From the NCBI RefSeq assembly GCF_031191545.1, contig NZ_CP133472.1:1612001-1676000 (forward strand): 64,000 bases of DNA, read 5' to 3'. The position numbers were made by a program, and so were the translations under genes. Below the pieces are notes generated by a model. That model was not told the origin of the DNA, searched no databases, and saw nothing but the letters and a program-made list of their open reading frames with translations. This DNA is from Schaalia odontolytica (GTDB lineage Bacteria; Actinomycetota; Actinomycetes; Actinomycetales; Actinomycetaceae). Numbering within the stretch: the stretch's first letter is position 1; each line of letters starts with the position of its first letter. Below, in pieces: positions 38,895-47,736 of the stretch.

Positions 38895-39806
38895 ATGCCG
38901 ACACGTAAGAGCGCACAGACGCGCTCACTCAATGGTGCCGCCCGATTCCGTCCGGGCTGGGTTCCCTGGCTGTGGGTGACCCTCCCGGTCCTCGCGGTTA
39001 TCTCCTTCTACATCTACCCCTTCATCACGACCGTCTACGTGTCGTTCACGAAGACGAAGCCGACTGGCAAGATCGGCCGATTCGTTGGCTTCGACAACTT
39101 TGTAACCGTTCTGGGTGACGGTGAGTTCTGGCAGTCCCTGGGCAACTCCGTCATCTATGCGCTGTGCGTCGTTCCCCTGATGGTGCTCCTGCCCCTCCTG
39201 CTAGCGCTCCTCGTCAAGTCGCACGTGCCCGGGATTGGTTTCTTCCGCGCCCTGTATTACCTGCCTGCCATCTCTTCTCTGGTCGTCATCTCGCTGGCCT
39301 GGCGTTACCTCCTGGATCAGCGAGGTCCGGTCAACAACATGCTGGCTTCGTGGGGTGTCGATCCCATTCCCTTCCTGTCCAACCAGTGGCTGATTCTCTT
39401 CTGCGCGATGATCATCACCCTGTGGCAGGGACTGCCTTACTACATGATCCTGTACTTGTCCGCCCTCGCAAACGTCGATAAGTCCCTGTACGAGGCGGCC
39501 GAACTCGACGGTGCGGGTCCGATCCGTCGCTTCCTGACTGTCACCGTTCCTGGCGTGAAGGTGATGATGTTCCTCGTCGCCACACTGACGACAATCGGCT
39601 GCCTGAAGATCTTTACCGAGGTCTACCTCCTGGGTGGGGCCGCCTCGCCCACAAAGACACTCACGATGTACATCCGAGACCGAATCGTTGACCCGACCTT
39701 CGGGTCCCTGGGGCAGGGAGACGCCGCCTCGGTGTGTCTGTTCCTCATCACCTTCGGCTTCATCATCGCTTCGCAGAGCCTGCAGAGGAAGGCTGAAGAC
39801 TCATGA
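38895..39806 (+). CDS. Sugar ABC transporter permease (MalF-like)
   Basis: Membrane subunit of a carbohydrate importer. 303 residues from the ATG at 38895, which has AAAAGGAC upstream; codons back to 38811 lie in the attenuator stem. Six membrane helices are predicted, starting WVPWLWVTLPVLAVISFYIYP. The EAA loop that contacts the ATPase reads YEAAELDGAGPIRRFLTVTVPG. The stop overlaps the next permease's ATG by 4 bases. Confidence 0.93.
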   Translation: MPTRKSAQTRSLNGAARFRPGWVPWLWVTLPVLAVISFYIYPFITTVYVSFTKTKPTGKIGRFVGFDNFVTVLGDGEFWQSLGNSVIYALCVVPLMVLLPLLLALLVKSHVPGIGFFRALYYLPAISSLVVISLAWRYLLDQRGPVNNMLASWGVDPIPFLSNQWLILFCAMIITLWQGLPYYMILYLSALANVDKSLYEAAELDGAGPIRRFLTVTVPGVKVMMFLVATLTTIGCLKIFTEVYLLGGAASPTKTLTMYIRDRIVDPTFGSLGQGDAASVCLFLITFGFIIASQSLQRKAEDS

Positions 39807-40735
39807 GCACCGCACCTCAGACCGCACCCGCAAGCGCGGGCGAGCGCTTCGCCAGCTGGCGCAAGGAGCGCCGCCTCGAGCGCCAGAGCCGCAACGTTGC
39901 GTCGCGTCAGATGCGCGGCGGCGCCCTTGTCGCCCGCTATGTTCTCCTCGTCGTTGTCGCGATCGTCCTGGTCGGCCCGCTCGTCCTGCCCCTGATGGCG
40001 GCCTTTAAGGCGCCCGGCGAATCCGTCTTTGGTCAGGGGGCAACGATCCTGCCCCAGACCTGGTCGCTCGACTCGTTCGTCGTCCTGTTTGAACGCACGA
40101 ATATCCTCGGGTCTATCCGAAACTCGGCTATCATCGCCGCGCTGACGGTCACCTCCAACGTCGTTCTTTCGTGCATTGGCGGCTACATGCTTTCGAGGCG
40201 GGGGTGGACCGGCCGCAACGTCATGTACTTCGTTGTCCTGTCCGCCATGATCTTCCCCTTCGAGTCGATCATGCTGTCGCTGTTCAAGATGATGGTGCAG
40301 CTGGACCTGTACAACACGCTTCCCGGCGTGTGGATGGTTGCCATGATCGGCCCCTTCCAGATCCTCATGATGCGCGCCGCCTTTATGGGCATCCCCGACG
40401 AGATCGAGGATGCGGCTCTCATCGACGGAGCGGGGGAGCTGCGTCGCTTCTGGTCCATCTTCCTGCCCCAGGTGCGTGGCACGCTGACGGTCGTTGGTCT
40501 GACATCCTTCATCGGCGCGTGGTCCGACTTCATCTTCCCGCTGCTTATGCTGCCCGATCCGAACAAGCAGACCCTGATGTTGACGCTGACGGCCATCCAG
40601 AACTCGCCGCAGGGTGTTACCTACCAGCTCGTGCTGGCCGGTGCCGTTGTCGCAATGGTGCCCGTCGTGCTGGTCTTCGCCTTCAGTCAGAAGTTCTTCT
40701 TCCGCGGTATCGAAGACGGCGGACTGAAGTTCTGA
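39803..40735 (+). CDS. Sugar ABC transporter permease (MalG-like)
   Basis: Second membrane subunit, 310 residues, six predicted helices after an Arg-rich N-terminus of about 40 residues. EAA loop EIEDAALIDGAGELRRFWSIFLP. ATG overlaps the previous gene's stop (ATGA). No ATP-binding subunit is encoded anywhere in the island; as in many actinobacterial sugar importers, a shared MsiK-type ATPase elsewhere is likely to serve. A 14-bp hairpin follows. Confidence 0.93.
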   Translation: MSTAPQTAPASAGERFASWRKERRLERQSRNVASRQMRGGALVARYVLLVVVAIVLVGPLVLPLMAAFKAPGESVFGQGATILPQTWSLDSFVVLFERTNILGSIRNSAIIAALTVTSNVVLSCIGGYMLSRRGWTGRNVMYFVVLSAMIFPFESIMLSLFKMMVQLDLYNTLPGVWMVAMIGPFQILMMRAAFMGIPDEIEDAALIDGAGELRRFWSIFLPQVRGTLTVVGLTSFIGAWSDFIFPLLMLPDPNKQTLMLTLTAIQNSPQGVTYQLVLAGAVVAMVPVVLVFAFSQKFFFRGIEDGGLKF

Positions 40736-40740
40736 TCCTC

Positions 40741-40773
40741 GTCCCCGCGGGTGCGCCTGGCACCCGCGGGGAC
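40741..40773 (+). terminator. Hairpin after the ABC permease genes
   Basis: GTCCCCGCGGGTGC and GCACCCGCGGGGAC form a perfect 14-bp stem with a 5-base loop six bases after the stop codon. Ends or attenuates the transporter operon before the separately controlled secreted-protein gene. Confidence 0.8.
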
Positions 40774-40807
40774 CTCCTCTATCAAAAGGAGGTGCTTTCA
40801 CCAAAAG

Positions 40808-40821
40808 CTAACACGTGTTAG
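40808..40821. promoter_or_regulatory. LacI operator 3 (secreted protein), perfect palindrome
   Basis: CTAACACGTGTTAG is a perfect 14-bp palindrome with the central CG typical of LacI-family sites, 73 bases before the start codon of the secreted protein. Confidence 0.75.
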
Positions 40822-40893
40822 GTATTGTGGATTCTCAACCGTCTAACGGTGGATTCCTGCCATCACCCCCATCCTGACGAAGGAGTTAAACTC

Positions 40894-43800
40894 ATGGGGA
40901 CTAGACCCATCATCGGTGCACTCGGAGCCCCGATTCTTGCGGCCACCATGCTTGGCCTTACGCCCGCCGCGGCCGTCGCGGCCCCCGAAACCCCGTATCA
41001 CCCGAACGTCCTGTGGGCGACCTCCGAAGAGAAGGTCGGCGAAGGAGCACCCAACGGCACCATCGCAGCCCTCACCGACGACGACAGCGGTCGCACCGAC
41101 GCGACCAAGACCTTCTGGACCACCAAATGGAAGGGAGGGCTCGACACCTACCCCCACGCCCTCGCCGTCCAGAACCCCACTCCCGGAACGCAGGTCTGCG
41201 GCCTCGGCCTGACCCCGCGCCCGACCTACGATTCCACGCTCGGAAACGACCAGTTCCCGGGGGAGTACCGCGTCTTTGCCTTCGATGAAGATCCCGGAAA
41301 CCCTGCTTCCGAGGCCTCCTTCGGCGAGTGGAAGACTAAGGTCGCCGCAGGTACTTGGGATGGCGGCACCGAGCTCAAGCACGGCAGTGACCTACAGTTT
41401 GGCAACAAGGAACAATACGTCACCTTCCCCGCGACCACGAAGCGCGTCTTCACCCTCACCGGCCTGCGCTCCCTCGCTCCGGGTAAGTCTGACATGGCGC
41501 TGTCCGACATCAAGCTCCTGCCCTGCGACGGCGACGGCAATGCCATCACGTCCTACGGCAGCGACGATAACGGCGACAACAACGCTGGGGTGCGGCCCGT
41601 CGTGCCGCACCCCGACGCTCCCGCACAGGGATCGGGTTCGAGCGACCTCGTCGTTGACTTCGTGATCGACCAGCTGCCCTACGGCGAACCCGGCAAGCCC
41701 GTCGACTTCGCCCCCGGCACCCACACCTACACGGCCACCGGCTACTACCACGCCAAGACCGTCTCGGCGCGCATCCGCGCGGTCGACGGCGCCTCCGTCA
41801 CCATCAACGGCGCGACCCCCGACGCCGACGGACGCGTGTCCAACCTCGACCTCGAAACCGGCCTGAACGTCATCACGGCAACGGTGGCCAAGGACGGCAA
41901 GGAAGCCACCTACGTCGTCAACATCACCAAAGTCGAGACCGACTTCCGCGGCAACGTCATGGTGCCCGTGAGCGCGAAGGCCAACGGTGGCACCGAGGCC
42001 GATAACGCGGCACTGACCGACCTTGACCCCACCACGACGTGGACCTCCGATCCGCTCGTTCGCGCCAGCGACTGGTCCGAGGGCGTCACCGGCATCGAGC
42101 TGCACCTGGGCGAGGCTCGCTACGTTCACCGCGTCAACGGCTGGGGCTCCCCGAAGCTGCCCGCCGGCGTGCAGGGGTGGCACGGTGGGAACTCCGTGGC
42201 CATCGCTGTCCAGGAAGCCGACGGGGGCGAATGGAAGACCATCGTCACCCACGGCTCGCTCACTCGCGACGCGCGCGGCCTGTGGTACTGGGACTTCAAC
42301 AGCTACCACCTCGCCAAGAATATCCGGATCTGGATGAACGACGAGACCGAGCCTCAGACCCCCCGCAACATCGCCACCGGTGTGACCTTCAACGATGTTG
42401 AGGTGTGGGGCCTGCCCGCCGGCAAGACCCCCGTCGCCCCCACCGTCGACAACTCCATGTACGAGCGCTACGCCGGATTCGACCCCGGCGAGGGCAAGTG
42501 GGGCGTCAACCGTGCCCAGGCCCTCGCGCTGCAGTATGGCGTCATGATGCCCGCGTGGGTGCCCTCCGAAGGCTACGGACGAGGCGGATTCGACGCGAAC
42601 GAGCGCGACCTCACGGGCGGCGCCTTCCCCATGTTCTACGACCTGCCCATGTTCAACACCCCGATGATGGAGTCCCTGGGCAAGGGCGCGCCGTGGGCAC
42701 TCGCTAAGGCCCCCACCGGCAAGAACAGCATGTGCAACGCTGGCGAGCCCCGCGACTTCATGAACGAATACATGAAGCCCTACGCGAACACGCTCGTCGA
42801 CATCCAGTACGGCGATGAAGGAGGCTTTAACCGAGGCGAGTCCGAGTGCTTCAAGAACTGGTTCTCCTGGTCCAAGCAGAACATTCCCGGTGCCGTCGTT
42901 CACGCGAACTCCTGGGACGATCCGTCCTGGTACCGCGACGAGAACCTGAGCTACTACGTCTCCAATGCGAAGCCCGACCTGCTCAGCTGGGACAAGTACT
43001 ACTGGGGCGCCAACGGCGGCCCCGCCCCGAGCAACGTCGTCATGAACCTGCTCAACACCAACACCTGGAAGAAGCAGCGCGAATACGGCCTCAAGGGCCT
43101 CACGGGTGACGGCTCCAGCCCGATCCTGTACGGCCAGTACCTGGACTACAACTGGGACGCCAATGTGTCGGCCTCCGAGAAGTCGATCGTGCCCTCGCTG
43201 GGCCTGGCAACCGGACAGAAGTGGTTCGGCCTGTTCCGCATGGAGTACAACGGCTACGATCGCTCCTCCATCATCGACCACGATGGTGCGCCGACGCGTT
43301 CGTTCTACGAGTTCTCCAACATCTTCGGTAACGTTTCCTACATCGGTAACTACACGAAGGCCATGAACTCCACGTTCGTTGCCTACAAGCCCGGCCAATA
43401 CGCGGCTCGCGGCTCTGCCCCCTCGCTCACCGGATACAAGTACGGTGACTTCGCCTCCGGCGACGAGGCCAAGGCTGCCAACGCGGGCGTCGGCCTGGTG
43501 GACATGTCGGTGACCAACGTCGGCTCCGTCAACGACGGCCTGCCCGGCGACGTCGTCGTCGGCTACTTCGAGCAGCTGAACGGACTGGAGAGCGCCAAGT
43601 CCGCCGAAATCTTCGGTGACTCCACGACCGCTCCCAAGGGCTTCATGGTTGTGAACGCTCTGACCGGCCAGACGCGCTACCCGTCCTACCTTCTCGACCC
43701 GCGCACCGATAACGGCTCGCTGGCCGAGACTGCCCAGGACATCACGCTGACCGTCAAGAAGCCCAGTGCCGATGCCCACCTGATGCTCGTCAACCCCGCA

Positions 43801-44580
43801 GACAAGACGACGCAGGAAGTCGAGCTTGGCGATGGCGAGACCTCGCAGGTTGTCCTCAAGGCCGTCGGCGGCGGCGACTCGCGCTTCCTGTACTGGGTCA
43901 CGGTCGACAACCCGGACCCGCAGCCGAACCCGGACCCCCAGCCGAACCCGGATCCGCAGCCCAACCCGGATCCGCAGCCCAACCCGGATCCGCAGCCCAA
44001 CCCGGATCCCCAGCCCGCGCCTCGGACCGGGCAGTGGAAGTCCGGCACCTTCGGATGGTGGTACAGCTACTCTGACGGCACCTACGCCGCCAACGAAACC
44101 CTGGTCATCGACGGACAGACGTACCGCTTCGATGCGCGCGGCTACATGAAGACGGGCTGGGTCTACGAGGGCGGACACTGGTACTACCACGCCTCCAGCG
44201 GCGCCCAGCAGACCGGCTGGGTCATGGACCGCGGTAACTGGTACTACCTCGACCCGGCAAACGGCGTGATGGCGACCGGCTGGGCCCAGATCGGTGCATC
44301 TTGGTTCTACCTGTCGCCCTCCGGAGCGATGCGAACCGGATGGGTGAAGGACGGCGTTGCCTGGTACTACCTGTCGCCCTCCGGCTCGATGGCCACGGGC
44401 TGGCAGCACCTGGATGGCTCCTGGTACCACCTGGGCACCAACGGTGCGATGACCACGGGCTGGCTCAAGGATGGACCCTCGTGGTTCTACCTGCACGGCA
44501 ATGGCTCGATGGCCACCGGTTGGGAAATGATCGGATGGACCTGGTACCACTTCGCGCCCTCGGGCGCGTGGATTGAGTAG
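40894..44580 (+). CDS. Large secreted multidomain glycan-active protein with cell-wall-binding repeats, catalytic family not recognised
   Basis: 1228 residues from the ATG at 40894 (AAGGAG eight bases upstream). A signal peptide ends around the AAAVAA region (residue 30). Next come beta-rich regions: one to about 220, a cadherin/Ig-like domain (ARIRAVDGASVTING), and a discoidin-like domain with TDLDPTTTW, about 365-515. A central region (about 520-890) looks like a TIM barrel; acidic candidates are D641/E642 in DIQYGDEGGF and E784 in FRMEYNGYD. I cannot place it in a named GH family. After an Ig-like domain comes a six-fold NPDPQP linker (1006-1041), then about eight 20-residue Trp/Tyr/Gly repeats (GWxxxxxxWYYLxxxGxMxTGW), of the type that binds choline or wall polymers. 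LacI-type operator upstream; probably frees galactosides from host glycans at the cell surface. Confidence 0.85.
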   Translation: MGTRPIIGALGAPILAATMLGLTPAAAVAAPETPYHPNVLWATSEEKVGEGAPNGTIAALTDDDSGRTDATKTFWTTKWKGGLDTYPHALAVQNPTPGTQVCGLGLTPRPTYDSTLGNDQFPGEYRVFAFDEDPGNPASEASFGEWKTKVAAGTWDGGTELKHGSDLQFGNKEQYVTFPATTKRVFTLTGLRSLAPGKSDMALSDIKLLPCDGDGNAITSYGSDDNGDNNAGVRPVVPHPDAPAQGSGSSDLVVDFVIDQLPYGEPGKPVDFAPGTHTYTATGYYHAKTVSARIRAVDGASVTINGATPDADGRVSNLDLETGLNVITATVAKDGKEATYVVNITKVETDFRGNVMVPVSAKANGGTEADNAALTDLDPTTTWTSDPLVRASDWSEGVTGIELHLGEARYVHRVNGWGSPKLPAGVQGWHGGNSVAIAVQEADGGEWKTIVTHGSLTRDARGLWYWDFNSYHLAKNIRIWMNDETEPQTPRNIATGVTFNDVEVWGLPAGKTPVAPTVDNSMYERYAGFDPGEGKWGVNRAQALALQYGVMMPAWVPSEGYGRGGFDANERDLTGGAFPMFYDLPMFNTPMMESLGKGAPWALAKAPTGKNSMCNAGEPRDFMNEYMKPYANTLVDIQYGDEGGFNRGESECFKNWFSWSKQNIPGAVVHANSWDDPSWYRDENLSYYVSNAKPDLLSWDKYYWGANGGPAPSNVVMNLLNTNTWKKQREYGLKGLTGDGSSPILYGQYLDYNWDANVSASEKSIVPSLGLATGQKWFGLFRMEYNGYDRSSIIDHDGAPTRSFYEFSNIFGNVSYIGNYTKAMNSTFVAYKPGQYAARGSAPSLTGYKYGDFASGDEAKAANAGVGLVDMSVTNVGSVNDGLPGDVVVGYFEQLNGLESAKSAEIFGDSTTAPKGFMVVNALTGQTRYPSYLLDPRTDNGSLAETAQDITLTVKKPSADAHLMLVNPADKTTQEVELGDGETSQVVLKAVGGGDSRFLYWVTVDNPDPQPNPDPQPNPDPQPNPDPQPNPDPQPNPDPQPAPRTGQWKSGTFGWWYSYSDGTYAANETLVIDGQTYRFDARGYMKTGWVYEGGHWYYHASSGAQQTGWVMDRGNWYYLDPANGVMATGWAQIGASWFYLSPSGAMRTGWVKDGVAWYYLSPSGSMATGWQHLDGSWYHLGTNGAMTTGWLKDGPSWFYLHGNGSMATGWEMIGWTWYHFAPSGAWIE
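43909..44016 (+). repeat. Six tandem 18-bp units encoding NPDPQP
   Basis: Six consecutive in-frame NPDPQP units (108 bases) with silent differences only, forming a stiff Pro/Asp-rich spacer between the Ig-like domain and the wall-binding repeats. Copy number is likely to vary between strains. Confidence 0.9.
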
Positions 44581-44595
44581 TTAGCTCCACGCAGG

Positions 44596-44632
44596 ACGAG
44601 GCCGTGGCCGGGTTTTCCGGCTGCGGCCTCGT
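44596..44632. terminator. Bidirectional terminator between the secreted protein gene and coaA
   Basis: ACGAGGCC and GGCCTCGT close a longer imperfect stem ending GGCCGG/CCGG around TTTT. It lies between convergent genes and marks the right edge of the carbohydrate island. Confidence 0.8.
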
Positions 44633-44648
44633 TCGCGTGCGAAAAGGG

Positions 44649-45671
44649 TCATTCCTTGCGGATGGAGAGCGACTCGACGCGGTGGTCGTGGCCCTTCGTG
44701 AAGATGAGGGTCGCGCGCTCGCGGGTGGGGCGAATGTTCTCGCGAAGGTTCGGCAGGTTGATCGCGCTCCACACGACGTGCGCGGTCGATGCGGCCTCGG
44801 CGTCGGTCAGGGAGGCGTAGGTCTTGAAGTAGGAATCCTCGCGAGAAAACGCGGTCGCCCGCAGCTTGAGGAAACGGTCGACGTACCACTGCTCAATCTG
44901 TTTCTCGTCGGCGTCGACGTAGATCGAGAAGTCGAAGTAGTCCGAAACGGCCACCGACACAGAACCGGGGGCCGAGCGCGGCGGCTGTAGCACGTTGAGG
45001 CCCTCGACGATGAGGATGTCGGGGCGGTCCACGTCGACGTAGGCGTCCGGCACGATGTCGTAGGTGACGTGGGAGTACACCGGTGCCTTCGCGTGCGGGT
45101 TGCCCGCCTTGACCGAAGCCAGGAACGAGATGAGGGCCGAACGGTCGTAGGACTCGGGGAAACCCTTGCGGGCGATGAGGGAACGTTCCTGCAGGATCCG
45201 GTTCGGATAGAGGAAACCGTCCGTTGTTACCAGGTCCACGCGCGGGGTGGAGTCCCAGCGTGAGAGCAGCAGCTGGAGGAGGCGCGCGACCGTGGACTTG
45301 CCGACGGCGACCGATCCGGCGATACCGATGACGAAGGGGGTGGAGTGGGCCTCGGGCTCGCCCAGGAAGGCGTGCCGCTCGGCGGCTGTGCGGCGTCGCC
45401 CGTCGATGTAGAGCTGCAGCAGTGCGCTCAGGGGGCGGTAAATCGTGTCGACCTCGGTCATGTCGATGGGGTCGCCCAGCGATGCGATGCGGTCAATGTC
45501 CTCCTGCGTGAGCGGCAGGGGAGTGCGATCGGCGAGGCGGTCCCACTCGCGGCGGTCGAAGCGCGCGTACGGGTTGGGCGCGTTGCGCACGGCAACCGGG
45601 TTTTGCTCGTCAGGCGAGACGGTCGGCGAGGCCGTGGATGGGATGGGCGAGGGGCTCTCGGTGGTGCTCAC
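44649..45671 (-). CDS. coaA: Pantothenate kinase, type I
   Basis: Phosphorylates pantothenate, the first step of coenzyme A synthesis. Walker [10 protein letters not shown], then [19 protein letters not shown] and the C-terminal block [24 protein letters not shown] in parts. About 340 residues from the GTG at 45671; an ATG at 45680 is the main alternative and further in-frame starts reach 45734. The core begins about YARFDRREW, so the first 35 residues are an acidic, Pro/Ser-rich extension. A CACAAT box (45684-45679) ends seven bases before the GTG, fitting a leaderless start. Divergent from glmS. Confidence 0.95.
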   Translation of the reverse strand: MSTTESPSPIPSTASPTVSPDEQNPVAVRNAPNPYARFDRREWDRLADRTPLPLTQEDIDRIASLGDPIDMTEVDTIYRPLSALLQLYIDGRRRTAAERHAFLGEPEAHSTPFVIGIAGSVAVGKSTVARLLQLLLSRWDSTPRVDLVTTDGFLYPNRILQERSLIARKGFPESYDRSALISFLASVKAGNPHAKAPVYSHVTYDIVPDAYVDVDRPDILIVEGLNVLQPPRSAPGSVSVAVSDYFDFSIYVDADEKQIEQWYVDRFLKLRATAFSREDSYFKTYASLTDAEAASTAHVVWSAINLPNLRENIRPTRERATLIFTKGHDHRVESLSIRKE

Positions 45672-45766
45672 GTCCCCCATTGTGCCCCACATGTCGATGC
45701 CCGTGTGTGCTGAGTTCACCGCGTGAAGCGACACACGTTACTGACCGATGGAGGGGTTGGGTGTGT

Positions 45767-45772
45767 TGCAAT
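45767..45772 (+). promoter_or_regulatory. -10 candidate for leaderless glmS
   Basis: TGCAAT ends seven bases before the glmS ATG; the only purine-rich box (GGAGGGG, 45750-45756) is too far upstream to serve as ribosome-binding site. Confidence 0.3.
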
Positions 45773-45779
45773 GGGTGCT

Positions 45780-47693
45780 ATGTGCGGAATTGTTGGACAT
45801 ATTGCATGCAAGGCGTCCCAGCGTAGTCGCGAGGTTGTCCTCGGCGGCCTAGCGCGTCTCGAATATCGTGGGTACGACTCGGCGGGCATCGCCCTGGCGT
45901 CCCCGGATCACCTCGACGTTCGCCGCGCGCTCGGCAAGCTCGTCAACCTCGCCGAGGAACTTGACGCGCAGCCTCCCGTTGACGCGAACGCGGGCATTGG
46001 GCACACCCGCTGGGCGACGCACGGGCGCCCCACGGTCGCGAACGCTCACCCTCACTCCAGCCCGGACGGCCGTTTTTCCCTCGTCCACAACGGCATCATC
46101 GAGAATGCGGACGCCCTGCGCGCCGCCCTGGTTGCCGACGGTGAGGCCTTCGCCTCGGAGACCGACACCGAGGTGGTCGTCCACCTGCTGGCGCGCGCCT
46201 ACGACCGGGCCGATCCGGCCTCGTACACGGGTCCCGTCGCCGGACTGACCGGCACGGACGCGGAGGTGGCACGCCGACTGGTCGTCGCTATGCGCGCCGT
46301 AACCGAACAGCTGCACGGCACCTTCACCCTCCTGGTCCTGAGCACCCAGTCCCCGAACGTTATCATCGCCGCCCGCCGCTCCTCCCCGCTCGTCATCGGC
46401 CTGGGCGAGGGCGAGAACTTCCTGGGTTCCGACGTCCTAGCGTTCGTTGAGCACACGAACCGAGCCGTCGAGGTCGATCAGGACGAGGTCGCGGTCGTCT
46501 CCGCGACCGGCGTGACCGTTATCGACCCGAACGGTAAGCCCGTCGAGCGTGAGGAATACGAGGTCGACTTCTCCTCCGACCGCGCCACCAAGAACGGCTG
46601 GCCGACCTTCATGGAGAAGGAAATCCACGAGCAACCCGATGCCGTGGGTGCCACGCTGGCGCACCGTATCGACTCCCACGGCCACCTGGCCCTGGACGAG
46701 GTGCGCATCCCCGAGCACGTCCTGCGCTCAGTCGACAAGGTCATCATGATCGGATGCGGCACCGCCTCCTACGCCGGCCAGGTTGCCCGCTACGCCATCG
46801 AGCACTGGTGTCGCATCCCCGTTGAGGTCGAGCTCTCCAGCGAGTTCCGCTACCGCGACCCCGTCGTGGGCGAGAAGACGCTGGTCGTGGCCATCTCTCA
46901 GAGCGGCGAGACCATGGACACCATCCAGGCAATCCGCCACGCCCGCGAGCAGGGGGCGAAGGTCGTCGCCATCGTGAATACGCCCGGTTCGACCATTTCG
47001 CGCGAGTCCGACGCCGTGATCCTCACGCACGCCGGCCCCGAGATCGCTGTCGCCTCCACCAAGGCGTTCACCGCGCAGGTCACGGCCTGCTACATCCTGG
47101 GCCTGTACCTGGCGCAGGTGCGCGGCAACAAGTACGCCGATGAGATCGCCGACTACATGGACAAGCTCGGCACCATCCCCGACGCGATCTCGCGCGTCCT
47201 CGACAGCGGCGAGAGCGTGCGTCAGTTCGCTCGTACTATGCAGGACGCGACGTCGGTGATCTACCTGGGACGCCACGTCGGGTTCCCCGTCGCCCTCGAA
47301 GGAGCGCTCAAGCTCAAGGAAATCTGCTACATCCACGCGGAGGGCTTCGCCGCCGGCGAGCTCAAGCACGGTCCCATCGCGCTCGTGGACGAGGGTCAGC
47401 CGGTCATCGTCATCGTGCCGACCCCTCGCCGCCCAGAGCTGCACGGCAAGGTCCTGGCCAACATCGCCGAGGTCCGCGCCCGCGGTGCCCGCACGATTAT
47501 CATCGCCGAGGAGGGGGACGCGAGCGTCGACGAGTTCGCCGAGGTCGTGTTCCGAGTGCCCGCCGTTCCGACCCTGTACGCGCCTCTTCTGACGGTCGTG
47601 CCGCTGCAGATCTTCGCCTGCGAGCTCGCGGCCGTCAAGGGGCTGGACGTGGACCAGCCGCGCAACCTCGCCAAGTCCGTCACCGTGGAGTAG
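45780..47693 (+). CDS. glmS: Glutamine-fructose-6-phosphate aminotransferase (isomerizing)
   Basis: Makes glucosamine-6-phosphate from fructose-6-phosphate and glutamine, the entry to UDP-GlcNAc. 637 residues. The start is fixed at 45780 because the catalytic cysteine must follow the initiator Met (MCGIVGHIA). The glutaminase domain contains GHTRWATHG and HNGIIEN; two SIS domains contain GCGTASYAG, SQSGETMDT and STKAFTAQ; the C-terminus is DQPRNLAKSVTVE. No glmS ribozyme is visible upstream. Its stop is followed by a CGCCGCCTCG/CGAGGCGGCG hairpin (47701-47733). Confidence 0.98.
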   Translation: MCGIVGHIACKASQRSREVVLGGLARLEYRGYDSAGIALASPDHLDVRRALGKLVNLAEELDAQPPVDANAGIGHTRWATHGRPTVANAHPHSSPDGRFSLVHNGIIENADALRAALVADGEAFASETDTEVVVHLLARAYDRADPASYTGPVAGLTGTDAEVARRLVVAMRAVTEQLHGTFTLLVLSTQSPNVIIAARRSSPLVIGLGEGENFLGSDVLAFVEHTNRAVEVDQDEVAVVSATGVTVIDPNGKPVEREEYEVDFSSDRATKNGWPTFMEKEIHEQPDAVGATLAHRIDSHGHLALDEVRIPEHVLRSVDKVIMIGCGTASYAGQVARYAIEHWCRIPVEVELSSEFRYRDPVVGEKTLVVAISQSGETMDTIQAIRHAREQGAKVVAIVNTPGSTISRESDAVILTHAGPEIAVASTKAFTAQVTACYILGLYLAQVRGNKYADEIADYMDKLGTIPDAISRVLDSGESVRQFARTMQDATSVIYLGRHVGFPVALEGALKLKEICYIHAEGFAAGELKHGPIALVDEGQPVIVIVPTPRRPELHGKVLANIAEVRARGARTIIIAEEGDASVDEFAEVVFRVPAVPTLYAPLLTVVPLQIFACELAAVKGLDVDQPRNLAKSVTVE

Positions 47694-47700
47694 ATGACCG

Positions 47701-47733
47701 CGCCGCCTCGCGCCTTCAGCGGCCGAGGCGGCG
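47701..47733 (+). terminator. Terminator after glmS
   Basis: CGCCGCCTCG and CGAGGCGGCG form a perfect 10-bp stem with a 13-base loop, five bases after the glmS stop. It overlaps the promoter region of the next gene. Confidence 0.65.
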
Positions 47734-47736
47734 TGC

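Noticed and set aside
43909-44016. CRISPR array
   Set aside because: The repeats are contiguous 18-base units in frame, encoding NPDPQP; there are no spacers and no cas genes.
41392-44550. 1052-residue open frame antisense to the secreted protein gene
   Set aside because: It mirrors the repeat and codon structure of the sense gene, has no start signals, and the sense strand has a signal peptide, operator and ribosome-binding site.
28065-44632. Mobile element or prophage carrying the carbohydrate genes
   Set aside because: No transposase, integrase, tRNA target or flanking direct repeat was found; the flanks are plain terminators.
45720-45780. glmS ribozyme or riboswitch upstream of glmS
   Set aside because: Only about 110 bases separate coaA and glmS starts, without the pairing expected of the ribozyme; a leaderless start fits better.
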